From: Planctomycetota bacterium
Lineage (GTDB): Bacteria > Planctomycetota > UBA11346
Direction of reading: 5' to 3'
Length of the DNA: 64,000 bases
NCBI GenBank assembly: GCA_014193115.1
Contig: BJHQ01000019.1
Coordinates: forward strand, 28,719-92,718
The first letter of the stretch is position 1. Each line of letters starts with the position of its first letter. Positions 53,401 through 63,100 of the stretch are shown piece by piece. The notes beneath the pieces were generated by a model. It saw only the letters and a list, made by a program, of their open reading frames with translations. It ran no database searches and was not told the origin of the DNA. The translations under genes were made by a program, and so were the position numbers.

Positions 53401-53537
53401 ATCCCGGTAGCGCTGCGGACAGCCGCGGCGGATGGCTGAGCGGCGGCGGATGGCTCGGCAGCCACCGCTGAAGCCGAGAACAGTCCGAGCAGGCACATGA
53501 CCGCGATGGACCAGGTGCGGATTGGGCATTGGTGCAT
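50466..53537 (-). CDS. Giant secreted PQQ-type propeller with methyltransferase-like N-terminus (2)
   Basis: A 1023-residue exported protein with a signal peptide (IAVMCLLGLFSASAVAAE) and a Pro/Ser/Ala stretch. The 100 residues after it (GIAEGLAVVVGGSADLPLDL, FVNLVVSASERLKDAEIQRV) are the counterpart of the methyltransferase-like fold in the downstream giant, but the glycine loop is lost. PQQ-type blades follow (VPWFVVSDQVIVQGYGPELI, VVSGDQVLAAEAVQPGKRER, GLAVFGCDDGSVTALRLSDG). The start at 53537 gives the right signal. It heads the three-gene operon. The pair may be diverged paralogs. Confidence 0.82.
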   Translation of the reverse strand: MHQCPIRTWSIAVMCLLGLFSASAVAAEPSAAAQPSAAAVRSATGIAEGLAVVVGGSADLPLDLATDGRLLVHWLVADSLAADAARLADTARAAIHERGLGGRVIVGTLSSDGHLPHPDRFVNLVVSASERLKDAEIQRVLAVRGAAYLHRKGQWQAVAKIADERIDGWFQHWYDATGNCVSKDRVAGFPQAVQWQHGPAMEDGTADGKAVRIADGRLVVVDNGTGDLVCRDAGNGLLLWRIPAQLAHHDDVALSDGRIYCYGSATAAAPGTDWRRQRSVAPLVAFDLATGKLLQTFDQALSKGSVAAIEIDEGGTKNRRDVVPWFVVSDQVIVQGYGPELIVLDRRTGARRWQKTLQGASWFSPVVSGDQVLAAEAVQPGKRERYDASGQVQAVAAFALADGAPRWRNEQVHPVRDLIDKKTGPFQGRAGFKPMSVADGLVALHTASYQARQGHTVAVLDAKDGRELWQKSYQVGQLYDNASQRVVIRGGEVILMDGMGIHRFAARTGTPIGETLTVGGRSARANSACTSSRATVDCLIANAWLYVGSDNKPRGFFGARSACGQGVFPANGLVFVLPTACDCGDYTRGYEALAPRLPGSPIADDARLVRAGSIPAAAGAPTGGWKCFLGNTQRLSAGAALGPKDLSERWTIQAAKTVSGPLDADRRNSERYLGALTAPVAAAGLVVVAAPEIHAVLAFAADTGKPRWRFLANGKVDSPPTLVPDLGLAVFGCDDGSVTALRLSDGSLAWRFLAAPTDGVAMQHGHLASAFPLPGSTLVLGDTVIAVAGHHTDLSGLRCWALAAATGAVLSQRVVSADTRAVVTNGLAVADADGKSWWIGKQLHLAVDLKDVTAGAPPILLDRNGDRIRFRTDESRGGSTHGWGGAMQGPGRGHRLAVDGGQAFILTDPTTGARHPVRANQSAVVQCLAVGGPNKNPVWAASVAALGNKTSYSALIKAGDRVYIGGGPRGGGPGFVQVLAAADGKLVQELAVPARVTECGLAAAEGRLLVSCEDGSLVALGGD

Positions 53538-54009
53538 GGCAAAGGATCTCGGATTCGGGTGGCAGAACGGCGCGAACGCCGCGAGCAGGTACGGGGAATG
53601 ATCGAGGCCGCGTCCAGGATTCATCACTGGATAGGAGCATCAGCACCGGCGCGACCCGCACACTGGCCTCACACATTTCTGCCATGGACCGACCAAACGA
53701 CAGGGAAAAGCGAAGGTTCCTGCAGCGGCCGATCGTCGCAGGACTCGGCCAGACGATGGCACCGAGTGGCTTTCCAACCTCAAGCCACCTGATGCTGATG
53801 GCGCACTCGACAACACACTGCGCGTTTCGGAGCGGCGATGCCCGCATCGTCAGCGCGGCGCTGCCCTCATCGCCGGCGCGGCGCTGGTTCCGATGGCGGC
53901 TTGGTCAGACCGTGGCCGCTGATGTGGCTTTGAGATTGGTTCCGCGACTCGGAGCAATTCCTGCGCGAACCCTTGAGCGGTTGTTCTATCAATGTTTTTT
54001 AAGCCGCGT
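53538..54009. repeat. Gene-free 472 bases with GCGATG element A3
   Basis: CGCGTTTCGGAGCGGCGATG starts at 53821 and continues with CCCGCATCGTCAGCGCGGCG and a second CTGCCCTCATCGCCGGCG half, so this copy seems to be duplicated. The rest of the stretch holds no gene I can support. It lies between the 5-prime end of the giant propeller gene and the 3-prime end of aroC. Confidence 0.6.
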
Positions 54010-55152
54010 TTACGAACCAGCTCGGCCGATCGGGCCGGACAGCCCCGGCCAGGGATCGCCGACCTGGCCGCGCTGGCCCAGCCAGGCGTCGATCAGCACC
54101 AGCGCCGCCATGGCCTCGACGATCGGCACCGCCCGCGGCAGCACGCACGGGTCGTGGCGGCCCTTGGCCTGCAATTCCACGTTGTTTCCCGCATCGTCAG
54201 CGGTGGCCTGGGGCTTCAGCACGGTCGCGGTCGGCTTGAAGGCCAGGCGGCAGTCGATGGCCATGCCGTTGCTGATGCCGCCTTGGATGCCGCCGCTGCG
54301 GTTGGTAGCGGTGGTCATCCGCTCGCCTTGCCAGGCATAGGCGTCGTTGTGCTCCAGGCCGGTCAAAGCCGTCCCAGAAAAACCGCTGCCGATCTCCACG
54401 CCTTTGCACGCCGGCAGGCTGAGGAAAGCCTGGGCGAGCAGCGCGTCGAGCTTGGCGAAGACCGGATCACCGAGTCCCGGCGGAGCCCCCGTGACCACCA
54501 GCCGGACCACGCCGCCCAGGGAATCACCGCGTTTTTTAGCGTCCAGGATGGCTGCCTCGATGCGCGCGGCACTGTCCGGATGGGGACACCGGGTGGGCGA
54601 GGCATCGACCAAATCCCGAGTCACCGATCCGGCGTCGATGAAGCCGGCCGCGTCATGGACATGGACCCGCTCAACCCAGGCGGTGATGCGCAGCTCGGGG
54701 AACCGGCCACGGAGCAGTTGCTCAGCCACAGCGCCGGCGATGACCCGGCCGACGGTCTCGCGGGCGCTGGCCCGTCCGCCGCCCTGCCACGCGCGCAGCC
54801 CGAATTTCGCGTCATATCCGAAATCAGCGTGGGATGGCCGATAGATGTGCCGCCAATCGGCATAGCTGGAAGAACGCTGGTCGGCATTGCGCACCAGGGC
54901 GGCGATCGGCGTGCCCAAGGTCAGTCCAGTCTCGGTGTCGAGGCCCGACAGCCATTCAGCGGCATCGGCCTCGTCGCGGGGCGTCACCAGCTTCGACTGG
55001 CCCGGCCGCCGCCGATCGAGCTGGGCCTGCACCGCCGCCAGGTCGAGGGCCAATCCCGGAGGACAGCCATCGATGACGCAGCCCACCGCCGGACCATGGC
55101 TTTCGCCAAACGTGGTGACGCGGAACGAGTGGCCAAAGGTGTTGCCGGGCAT
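54010..55152 (-). CDS. aroC: Chorismate synthase
   Basis: A 380-residue FMN-dependent enzyme that makes chorismate from EPSP, the last step of the shikimate pathway. Signatures are [38 protein letters not shown] with [20 protein letters not shown], and [14 protein letters not shown]. The C-terminal [19 protein letters not shown] is also conserved. The start [11 protein letters not shown] at 55152 gives the standard length; earlier in-frame codons run into noncoding DNA. No other aro genes are nearby. It is divergent from the unknown trio at 55438. Confidence 0.96.
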   Translation of the reverse strand: MPGNTFGHSFRVTTFGESHGPAVGCVIDGCPPGLALDLAAVQAQLDRRRPGQSKLVTPRDEADAAEWLSGLDTETGLTLGTPIAALVRNADQRSSSYADWRHIYRPSHADFGYDAKFGLRAWQGGGRASARETVGRVIAGAVAEQLLRGRFPELRITAWVERVHVHDAAGFIDAGSVTRDLVDASPTRCPHPDSAARIEAAILDAKKRGDSLGGVVRLVVTGAPPGLGDPVFAKLDALLAQAFLSLPACKGVEIGSGFSGTALTGLEHNDAYAWQGERMTTATNRSGGIQGGISNGMAIDCRLAFKPTATVLKPQATADDAGNNVELQAKGRHDPCVLPRAVPIVEAMAALVLIDAWLGQRGQVGDPWPGLSGPIGRAGS

Positions 55153-55437
55153 GCGATTCAGGAACCCGAGCGAGGGAAGGCGCGGCGCAGACGCGGATAG
55201 CGGAGCATTCCCGATGATTCCATGGCGGAAAATGGCGCAAGCGCCGTGGCCCTGCGCCGTCATGGCTGCGCCACGTCCCAGAATCCGCGACCGGCCCCGA
55301 CCTGAATCCTGCTGACGAATCGGGCAACCTCCCATGGGGATTGCTTGCTGAAGTGACAGAGGACCAGAGCATGGAACCATGCACCTCTGCTGGATGCGAC
55401 TTGTTGTCGGTCCCGGACCGAGAAAGAAAAAACAACC

Positions 55438-55704
55438 ATGCACATTGGCAGGTGGAAGGAAGTGCTCCAGGCGACACTCAAGGGGCGCCACTATCGTGAG
55501 GCGCTTGAGAAACTGCGTGAGGCTACGCGAATTGAAGTGAATGCATTTCAAGACAAGGCCAGACGATTATTGCAGGATGGGAAAGTCGGGCTTGTTGGGG
55601 ATCAGAGTACTTTATATCTAAAGTGGTGCGAGGCATTCGGTGTTCCAATTCCTCCTGCTGCTTACAAGGGCTACGGTAGTTGGCCGACAGTGACCTATCC
55701 ATAA
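55438..55704 (+). CDS. Unrecognised 88-residue protein
   Basis: A small, charged protein, helical in the first half ([34 protein letters not shown]) and ending in [10 protein letters not shown] stop lies in frame 80 bases upstream and this is the first ATG. It is 12 bases from the next small gene, and both are more AT-rich than aroC. I do not recognise it. It may be a leftover of a larger mobile gene or part of an effector/immunity group. Confidence 0.5.
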   Translation: MHIGRWKEVLQATLKGRHYREALEKLREATRIEVNAFQDKARRLLQDGKVGLVGDQSTLYLKWCEAFGVPIPPAAYKGYGSWPTVTYP

Positions 55705-55716
55705 AGGACTATAACG

Positions 55717-55929
55717 ATGCCATCCAGCACACCCAATGAAATTTTAAAGGAAATAAATCTCCTATTCGATCTTGCGAAATCGTTGGAACACGGATCGATT
55801 GCAGTTCCGTACAGTGGAGATGAAAAAATATACGTTTGTAGTAAAAATGAAAAATCATCCGATTTCGTAATTCATCTATCGGCAATTTATGGTGACGGAT
55901 TCTCCGATGCTCAAAAACTGGTGCAATAA
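55717..55929 (+). CDS. Unrecognised 70-residue protein, AT-rich
   Basis: A 70-residue protein with an AAGGA site 9 bases before the ATG. It starts PSSTPNEILKEINLLFDLAK and ends FSDAQKLVQ, with no signal or membrane span. Codon use is strongly AT-biased, unlike the chromosome around it. It lies between the 88-residue gene and the 325-residue gene, 12 and 8 bases away. I do not know the family. Confidence 0.55.
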   Translation: MPSSTPNEILKEINLLFDLAKSLEHGSIAVPYSGDEKIYVCSKNEKSSDFVIHLSAIYGDGFSDAQKLVQ

Positions 55930-55937
55930 AACTTTCT

Positions 55938-56915
55938 GTGGATCAAAGAGCCTCATATGATGCAGTTATTCATCATATTATGAATATTGTAAAAGAACTG
56001 ATCAATCCATATAGTGGCCTCAGTTACGTATTTTATTGGACCGCAGGCATCAGGTTCGGTCTAATCGACGAGAAATCACATTTGTCACTATGGAATTATC
56101 TCGTCCAATCCGGATATATACCGCTATTCCCCTTGGCGGATTTCATGGTCGTGTACCCCTACAGTCCCAACCCCGGCGAGATCCCTGAAGCGTTGCGGGT
56201 ATCTCGGAAGACCTTCAAATCACATTGCCCTGTAGAACGGAAGCGAATCAATCATGTCAAGCGCTGGACTGCAGATGCTCCGATCCGCAGCCCTGATATC
56301 TGGGTTGAATACACCAAGCGCGATCCCGCAGCCGCCGTCATGGACATCCTGCAACCATTCATTGTTGGGGATGCAACGACCATCGGGAAAGAAATGGTGA
56401 CGCTGATCGCCCAGCGAATCCAGCGGATTCGGATCCAGCCTCATGAAGAACGCGCTGGTGAACGACAATTGGTTCTTGATATCAATTGGTTTGGAATGGA
56501 AGACAACTCTCCCCTGACGTTGACCCTCGATGAACCGTATACTGGACCCATCGCCGGGCTGTCAGATACCCTGGCGGGGATGGTCAGGAGCCACAATGGC
56601 GCAGCCGGCTGTGGTTTCGATGAAGTGTATTGGAATCGCTATCTCGGGCCGAAGCAAGGATTCGAGCTTGATTGGGAGGTCTGGAACGCAGTCCATGATC
56701 GGTATCAGGACAATCTGTGGACGACGAAGCCGTTGGTGCCAGTGATGACGCAAGACCTCTGGGCTTATCATCCGTCACAGGAGAAAGCTGGGTATTTGGA
56801 GTTGATGTATATCAGTCATGGAACTGGGTTTGTCGAATCTGCTCCAATTCAACATCCTGGGGTGGTCTTCCTTGACCACCTGTATTACGATTTGACAGGG
56901 AAGCATCGGGAATGA
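55938..56915 (+). CDS. Unrecognised 325-residue protein
   Basis: A soluble protein of about 37 kDa that I cannot place in a family. Visible parts are YSGLSYVFYWTAGIRFGLID, LTLTLDEPYTGPIAGLSDTL and a Trp/Tyr-rich C-terminus (WEVWNAVHDRYQDNLW, HPGVVFLDHLYYDLTG). No signal peptide or membrane span. The start is GTG at 55938, as no better site exists; an ATG at 55980 is in frame. It follows the 70-residue gene by 8 bases. The first half is AT-rich, the rest less so. A polymorphic immunity or effector protein is one possibility, by context only. Confidence 0.6.
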   Translation: MDQRASYDAVIHHIMNIVKELINPYSGLSYVFYWTAGIRFGLIDEKSHLSLWNYLVQSGYIPLFPLADFMVVYPYSPNPGEIPEALRVSRKTFKSHCPVERKRINHVKRWTADAPIRSPDIWVEYTKRDPAAAVMDILQPFIVGDATTIGKEMVTLIAQRIQRIRIQPHEERAGERQLVLDINWFGMEDNSPLTLTLDEPYTGPIAGLSDTLAGMVRSHNGAAGCGFDEVYWNRYLGPKQGFELDWEVWNAVHDRYQDNLWTTKPLVPVMTQDLWAYHPSQEKAGYLELMYISHGTGFVESAPIQHPGVVFLDHLYYDLTGKHRE

Positions 56916-57168
56916 GACGTTCAATCGGGAGTTTATTCATCGCAAGAAGTAACCAGGACACGCAAATCCTTGATATCACCAGTCTGCGGGCACGCTGCCA
57001 CCATGACCACCGCTCGCAGTTATTTCCTCAACGTGCCCTCAGGTGCATGGTGTGGTCCAGTGTGTAAATCAAAAATCCTTCCTATCCGTGTTATTGTTGA
57101 ATCGACTGTGATGTATTTCCAAGATTCCTAAATTTTTCCCATACTGCTGAACAACAAGGAAGTCAAAC

Positions 57169-58440
57169 ATGCGGCACTTTCTCACCGTTTTCTCCAGCGT
57201 CCTCTTTCTCGCTGTCCTGCTCGGTCCACTCGCAGCTCAGACGGACCGAACCGTGCCTGCTCAGGTTGATCGCAAGGCCTTGGATACGGCGCTGGAACTC
57301 CTTGCTGCTCGGTGCCAAGCGATTTTGGCGGCCGACCTTGAAGTACATCCATTGCTGCGCCGCTACCTGGAAACGTTGCAGGAACTTGATCGGGCCGAAT
57401 GCGCGGTGGCGCTCACTCCAGGTGGCGACCCTCGTGCCGCCTGGAGCTATATCCATCGCCAAATAGACTTGTTGGATGGTCAAGGCGGCGTGTGGGAGAC
57501 GTATGCAGGGCGCAAGGCCAGCCTGGTGTTCTCCATCATTTCAAGCCGGGACCAGACCAAGCAGATCTATCGGGTGCTGGTTCCTGCCGGTCGTCAGCCA
57601 GCGGCTGGATATCCGCTGATCGTCTACCTGCATGGAGCCGGTGCTCCCGAATCGATGCGGTTCGCCTGGCGAGGATTCATCAGCCCGCCGGCCGCCCAGG
57701 TGGTGGATGCTCAAGGCGTGGCTCCGATCATCGTGGAACCGTGGACCAGAGGAAACGCTGGTGTTGGCCACGAGGGTGGCACTGACGTTTTGGACATCAT
57801 CAAGGACATTGGCAGCGTATTCCCGGTGGATCCGGACAGGGTCCTGCTCAGCGGCCATTCCATGGGTGGTCAGGGGGTATGGATGCTGGGACTCTACGAT
57901 CCGGGACGCTGGGCCGCCATCGCACCGCTTTCCGCCGCAGGAGATCTCGGTCCATTGGAGAATCTCACCGGCCTGCCGGTGCGGGCCTGGCATGGGGATG
58001 GTGATGTGAAAGTTCAACCCGGAGGATCCATCCGCATGATCGAGAATGCAAAGCGCCTGGGACTTGAGGCTGAACTGATCATCGGCAAAGGCATCGGCCA
58101 TTCGCTGCCTGATGCGGTGCAAGCCGAGATCTTCGGCTGGTTGCTCACCCAGGTGCGCAAGCGCCCCAATCCCATCATTTTCAATGCCGTCGGCGACTAT
58201 CGGCAACGTAACGGCATCACGATCAAAAGCGTGCCCGAAACCAAACAATGGCCTCGATTCGTCTGCTCCATCAAGGATGCAACGGTGGATATCCAAAGCA
58301 CCGGCGCCACTGGCTTGGACATCGATCTGGGACCTGCTGGGTTGGGGTATCCCAATTCAGCCAGCGTCACCGTGAAATGGAATGGGAAGGAAGTCTATCA
58401 AGGAATGCCGAAAGTGGTTTCCGCCAGTGCGGACCAGTGA
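57169..58440 (+). CDS. Secreted alpha/beta hydrolase (esterase/peptidase-like)
   Basis: A 423-residue exported enzyme with a signal peptide (FLTVFSSVLFLAVLLGPLAA). After a helical lead of about 100 residues comes a hydrolase domain: PLIVYLHGAGAPE, the nucleophile elbow GHSMGG (S231), acid in AWHGDGDVKVQPGG and histidine in GKGIGHSLPD. It resembles the esterases/poly-ester depolymerases of carbohydrate-use loci. A 100-residue beta-rich tail ends it. The XylR-like regulator gene at 58665 converges on it. Codon use is more moderate in GC than the housekeeping genes. Confidence 0.82.
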   Translation: MRHFLTVFSSVLFLAVLLGPLAAQTDRTVPAQVDRKALDTALELLAARCQAILAADLEVHPLLRRYLETLQELDRAECAVALTPGGDPRAAWSYIHRQIDLLDGQGGVWETYAGRKASLVFSIISSRDQTKQIYRVLVPAGRQPAAGYPLIVYLHGAGAPESMRFAWRGFISPPAAQVVDAQGVAPIIVEPWTRGNAGVGHEGGTDVLDIIKDIGSVFPVDPDRVLLSGHSMGGQGVWMLGLYDPGRWAAIAPLSAAGDLGPLENLTGLPVRAWHGDGDVKVQPGGSIRMIENAKRLGLEAELIIGKGIGHSLPDAVQAEIFGWLLTQVRKRPNPIIFNAVGDYRQRNGITIKSVPETKQWPRFVCSIKDATVDIQSTGATGLDIDLGPAGLGYPNSASVTVKWNGKEVYQGMPKVVSASADQ

Positions 58441-58664
58441 ACACCTGAATGCCAGATCCATAGAGCAATGACAGGAAACTACGAACCGCGGATCCGCACC
58501 GATATCTGGACCAGTCCGCTGTTCTTCGTCGACCACTCGGTCATTCGTCCGCTGGCAAATATCCGAAAGAAAACCTGCGCCCGCATCCCGCTTTTCGCTG
58601 CCACTGATGGCGGAGCCGGTGGAAAGAACCGGGATGACCCTGGTCGGCGCAGCCCGCTCGCCGG

Positions 58665-59771
58665 TCATCCCGAGCGATTCTCTCGCCGGAAGCAGTCAGG
58701 GCTGAGCTGATGCCTCCGACGGAAATCCAGCGACAGGTGACTGGTGTCGCACCAGCCGCAGCGCTTGGCGATCTGCTCCACCGTCATGGGTTCTTCCTCC
58801 AGAAGCAAGCGTTCGACCTCATCCAGGCGAAAGTCGCGGATCACCATGTGCGGTGAACGGCCGAGCTGGCGTGAAAATCGACGTTGGACCGTGATCGGGG
58901 TGCAGTCGAGGGATCGGGCCAGTTCGGCGACCGTCAGACCGCGCGGCAGGCTGCGTCGGATGGTGTGCAGGGCCCGTTCCACCAAGGCATCACCCGTGCC
59001 CAGCCGCTGGGTGCTGACCCGGCCCGCCACGCCCAATGGTCGGACCGGGATCAGCTCGGGCCAGGCCCGTTGCTGCAAAAAGACGTGGGACGCCTGAGCA
59101 GCCTTTTCCGCCAGCAGCCGCCATGAGCAGCGGACGCTGGAAATCGGGACATCGAAGATCGCCGACTCGGCCGTGTCCTCGCAGCCGATCAATCCGAAGT
59201 CCGCCGGGATGGCCAGTCCGAGCTGGGTCAGAGCCTGGGCCAGCCAAAAAGCCTGCACATCCTGAAAAGCGAACAGCGCGAGCGGACGTGGTTGGGCCAA
59301 TATCGTCAAACGCAGCCATTCCAGGCTTTCACGGAAGCCGCAGCGTGGCATGGAAGCCCGCATCGGATGTCCGCCAAGGCGCGCGAACTCATCGATGAAG
59401 GCCTGCTCGCGTTGGATGCGGGAGGAACTCTGGTTGGCTGGAGAGCGGTTCACCACCAGGGCGTTGGTCCAGCCCTGCTCACGTAGGTGGCGGGCGGCCT
59501 CGGCCCCGACCGCAGCATCGTCGAACCACAAAAATGGACCGGTTTGTTGATCAGCTTTCCTGAGGGCCAACCAGGCACGGGCAGCGGGATCCGGCTGACG
59601 CGACACCACCAGATCGGCATCCGGGCGTCGGAATGCCCCGTCGAGCTCGCCGAAGGCGTTGATGTTCCAATGCAGGCCAAGGCGCTGGGCATAGGCACGG
59701 AATCCATCCCGCACCTCCTGTCGGATGACATGGTCGCGGATGACCACCTCGATGATGCGGGAATCCTCCAT
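58665..59771 (-). CDS. XylR-like regulator: sugar-binding domain fused to AraC helix-turn-helix
   Basis: A 368-residue regulator. The N-terminal two-thirds resembles a LacI/periplasmic-binding-type sensor (EAARHLREQGWTNALVVNRS, ALFAFQDVQAFWLAQALTQL, IPADFGLIGCEDTAES), and the C-terminus is an AraC-type DNA-binding domain (LTVAELARSLDCTPITVQRR, TVEQIAKRCGWCDTSHLSLD). This is the layout of XylR. The ATG at 59771 has no clear ribosome site; a TTG 9 codons earlier is in frame. It is divergent from the 1183-residue secreted protein, its most likely target, and convergent with the hydrolase gene. Confidence 0.88.
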   Translation of the reverse strand: MEDSRIIEVVIRDHVIRQEVRDGFRAYAQRLGLHWNINAFGELDGAFRRPDADLVVSRQPDPAARAWLALRKADQQTGPFLWFDDAAVGAEAARHLREQGWTNALVVNRSPANQSSSRIQREQAFIDEFARLGGHPMRASMPRCGFRESLEWLRLTILAQPRPLALFAFQDVQAFWLAQALTQLGLAIPADFGLIGCEDTAESAIFDVPISSVRCSWRLLAEKAAQASHVFLQQRAWPELIPVRPLGVAGRVSTQRLGTGDALVERALHTIRRSLPRGLTVAELARSLDCTPITVQRRFSRQLGRSPHMVIRDFRLDEVERLLLEEEPMTVEQIAKRCGWCDTSHLSLDFRRRHQLSPDCFRRENRSG

Positions 59772-59801
59772 GGATGATGTATTCTTTATCCCGATCAATC
59801 A

Positions 59802-59812
59802 CTTGAGTCAAG
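59802..59812. promoter_or_regulatory. Possible operator palindrome before the XylR-like gene
   Basis: CTTGA-G-TCAAG is an 11-base perfect palindrome 31 bases upstream of the regulator start, in the 355-base gap that faces the large secreted protein gene. It would suit autoregulation. No other gene is seen in 59772-60126. Confidence 0.3.
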
Positions 59813-60126
59813 ACTCCAACACCTTTGATAGCAAGGCTTTGCAGGAAGAGCCGGACCCACGAGCGCGGTCTAGGCCACGAATCCTGCGCCACACCGGCAA
59901 GAAATGCGTAGACCCGATTGGAAAGAGATCCGCCGATGGCGCCATGGATCACGACCACGTTCAGAACGCATCCCTCCGGCGAGCCCCGCCGCATAACCGT
60001 CCACCTGCCGAAACCACTCCCCTGGAATCATGCATCCATGCGGACGAATCGAATCCCAGGGGTTGTTGACGAAGAGCGATACCTGGTCGCAGACCAGTCA
60101 TCTAGAAACCAATACGGAAACACCCA

Positions 60127-63100
60127 ATGTCCAACACCAATCACCACCCAATCATGAACACCCAGATGAAGTTATTGTATCAACCAATCTTGCTGGCGAG
60201 TCTCGCCAGCGCATCCTTCACCCTGATGGCGGCAGATGCTTCGCCCTTGGATCTGAACGCTCCGTTGCAGATCCAGTTATGGTCGGGGCCTGCGGGAACT
60301 ACGGCGTCCGAGGTCTTCACCAAGGCGGGTCTCGATCCCAAGACCAATCCTGAGGCCGGAGATCCGACCGATCTTCATCGCAATAATGTTTTGATCGGTT
60401 GCTATCTAGTGAAGGGTGCGGTCGAGCGCCCCTTTGTCACCCCGTACCTCACCTTGTATTCGCCTGGTGGCCCTCTCGGTCAGTTTGGTAGTAATGCTCC
60501 ATACGGATTTTTCAAGATTAACGATGGAAAGCAAAAGGAAACAGTGCTTGAATTCACCTGTACCCTCAAGGGAACCACGCTCAGTGGACGTTCCAGAGTC
60601 GATTACGGTGGAAAGGTTCCGATTGAAACGGTGTGGGAAGGAACCTTGAATGGTTCAACCGTGCTGGGGACCTCCGCCGTGGTCGTCGCCGGCAAGCGCC
60701 TGGAACGACCCCTGGTCGGCCTGGTCCGGCAGGCGGTAAGCGGGTGGATTGATCCAGCCAACGCGGTGTATTCCTTTGGATTCCAGGACCTGGATTTCGT
60801 CGTTGAGTTTTCAGGCGGAAAAGCAGTTGGGGCCTTGGCACGGCAATTAGTCCCGGAATGGAGGCCCGGGCAATCTGCGGGGCAAAAAATGACAGAATTG
60901 GTTGAGGTCGATTCCAGTGCTTTGAACCTCACCCTTGACCCACCGAGCGCCAGCGGGCGTTCGGGCCAGATCAGCGGAAATTTGGTGGTCGGTGGGAAAT
61001 CGCTGGCGCTGGGAAAGATGAAGGTCCTTCCGAATGGTTACACCTGTTGGATCAGTACCGATAACAATAACGATAAAGTTGCTGGCGTGGTCTATTCAAA
61101 TACCGACCCGGTAGCCAAGCGGTGGAGGGAATGGATGACCGGACTCTACACCGGCACGCAAGAACTTTCCCAAGAGGTCCTGGCCGAATCCGCCCAGGAA
61201 GCAAGTTTCGATGCCATGCCCGCTCCTAGTCTGGCGACGACCTTTACCCACTGTCATCGGACCTCCCGGCGCCAAGGTACGTACCTCTACCCACCCTGGA
61301 TGGACTTCCAAGTCGTCCCGGGTGCAGCCCGCTATCGTTTTGAAATATCAGCGGAAAAACACACCTCGACGTTTGAATCGGTCAAGCCCCAGGCCAGTCT
61401 TCGCCCGGTGTGGTTGAACATTCCCGCAGGCGGCGTTACGGTTTCCTGTACGGCCCTGGATGGGTCCGGAAATCCCGTCGGAGAAAAGCAGAAACGTGAA
61501 ATTCAGAAACGCAAACACATAGGCGAAATCAAGTTTCTCAACAAATCCATACCAGACCCGCTCGCCACCCAACTGGCACTGCGCTATCCCCGGGCATTGG
61601 CGGAATACCCGTACAATTACTGGATGCTCTTCGGACTGGTCCAGGACGCCAAATTCAAACCAGGAGTCGATAACGTCTTTGGCTGTTTGCGCTCACCCTA
61701 CCACGCCTTGGCGCGTTGGGGAGAATCCCCGGACGAACGCGCAAATGCCAAGGCCAATGCGGAAATTTTCTTCAACTGGATTGCAAACGAAGATAAAACC
61801 GTCATGTGGCTCAATCATGGCTACAAAGTCCATTATTGGACAACGCTCCAGTCCTGGGGCAGAACCGCAATGGATGATTTTGAAGCCACAGGTAAGAAAG
61901 ATCGCTTGGAAATCCTGGAAAAGAAGATCACCACCCTCAGTCGCATCCAACAACCCAGTGGTTCCTGGACCCTTGCTGGGGGTCCCGTAGATTATCCTGC
62001 GTGGCAAGGTTGTTTCTCGTTCGCCAATAATGCCTGGCTCGACCATAACGCCGGGGCCTATACCCTGGGTCTGGGCCGCTACCGCCGTCTGGCCAATGAT
62101 GGAAAATTCTTGGATGCCGAAACCAAGGCCAACCATTGGCTGGCCCGCAATTCCCTGCGCACCGGATGGTGGGAAAAACAGGCGAACCAGGGCGATGACG
62201 AATATAACCGCCCCAACGCCTCGGCCATGCTGATGGACCACCTGTTCTATCTTGTGGAACATGCTCCGGCTGAAGTTGCCAATGTTGCTGCGACCGAGGA
62301 TCTGGCCCGCTATTGCGAAGATCTCTTTGTCACATGGGACACGGTTCCAGGTATTGATGGCGCAACGATGGATGACATCGGTAAGTCGCGTATGGCCCTG
62401 ATCTGGTTGCATTTGTACCAGCAGACCGGGAAAGCCATCTATTTCGCCAAGGCCGAAGCGATGTTCACGTCCTACATGCAAATTCGTGATCAGGTGATGG
62501 GACTTCCGGAACGTGCTTTCAGCCGATATATTGCGCAAAACGACGAACCTTGGCATGCCCTGACCTATCTGGAACTGCGGCGCAAAATTCAGACCGCCAA
62601 ACCCACTATCGCCAATCCGACCAACAGCATGCTGGTTCTCAATCTGGATCGCGCCGCCGAAGGCAGCGAACGAGTCACCCTCTTGCTGGACTGCACCAGC
62701 GGCAAGGTCGCACGCGCCATCGCCACTACTCCCACCTGGCAACCGGTGGACATTCCCTTTACCCAACCGGGCCGATTGCATTTCCACGATCAGACCGCCC
62801 TGTTTCACCGTGTCGATGCCAGTTCTGTTCAGGTCGATGAAAACGGGATTACTGGCAACGTCACGGTTCATCTCACCGGCCCCACGGTCGGCGCCAAACC
62901 CATTCCAACCACTTTTGTCCTGGCGGTAAAACCGGACCACCGCGTGCTGACCGGCACCTGGACGAGCGGTTCTGCTCCAGCCACCCAGGTCGCTGGGGAA
63001 ATCCGCCCCACCGCCATCGCCGCTCCCAAACGCATCCATGCGGAAGTCGCCAAGGCTGTTATCGGTGGCGAGGCCTGGCAGAACTGGGGCTTGGTCCGTT

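Noticed and set aside
58468..58710. 80-residue open frame after the hydrolase gene
   Set aside because: It overlaps the 3-prime end of the XylR-like gene and has no ribosome site or recognisable content.
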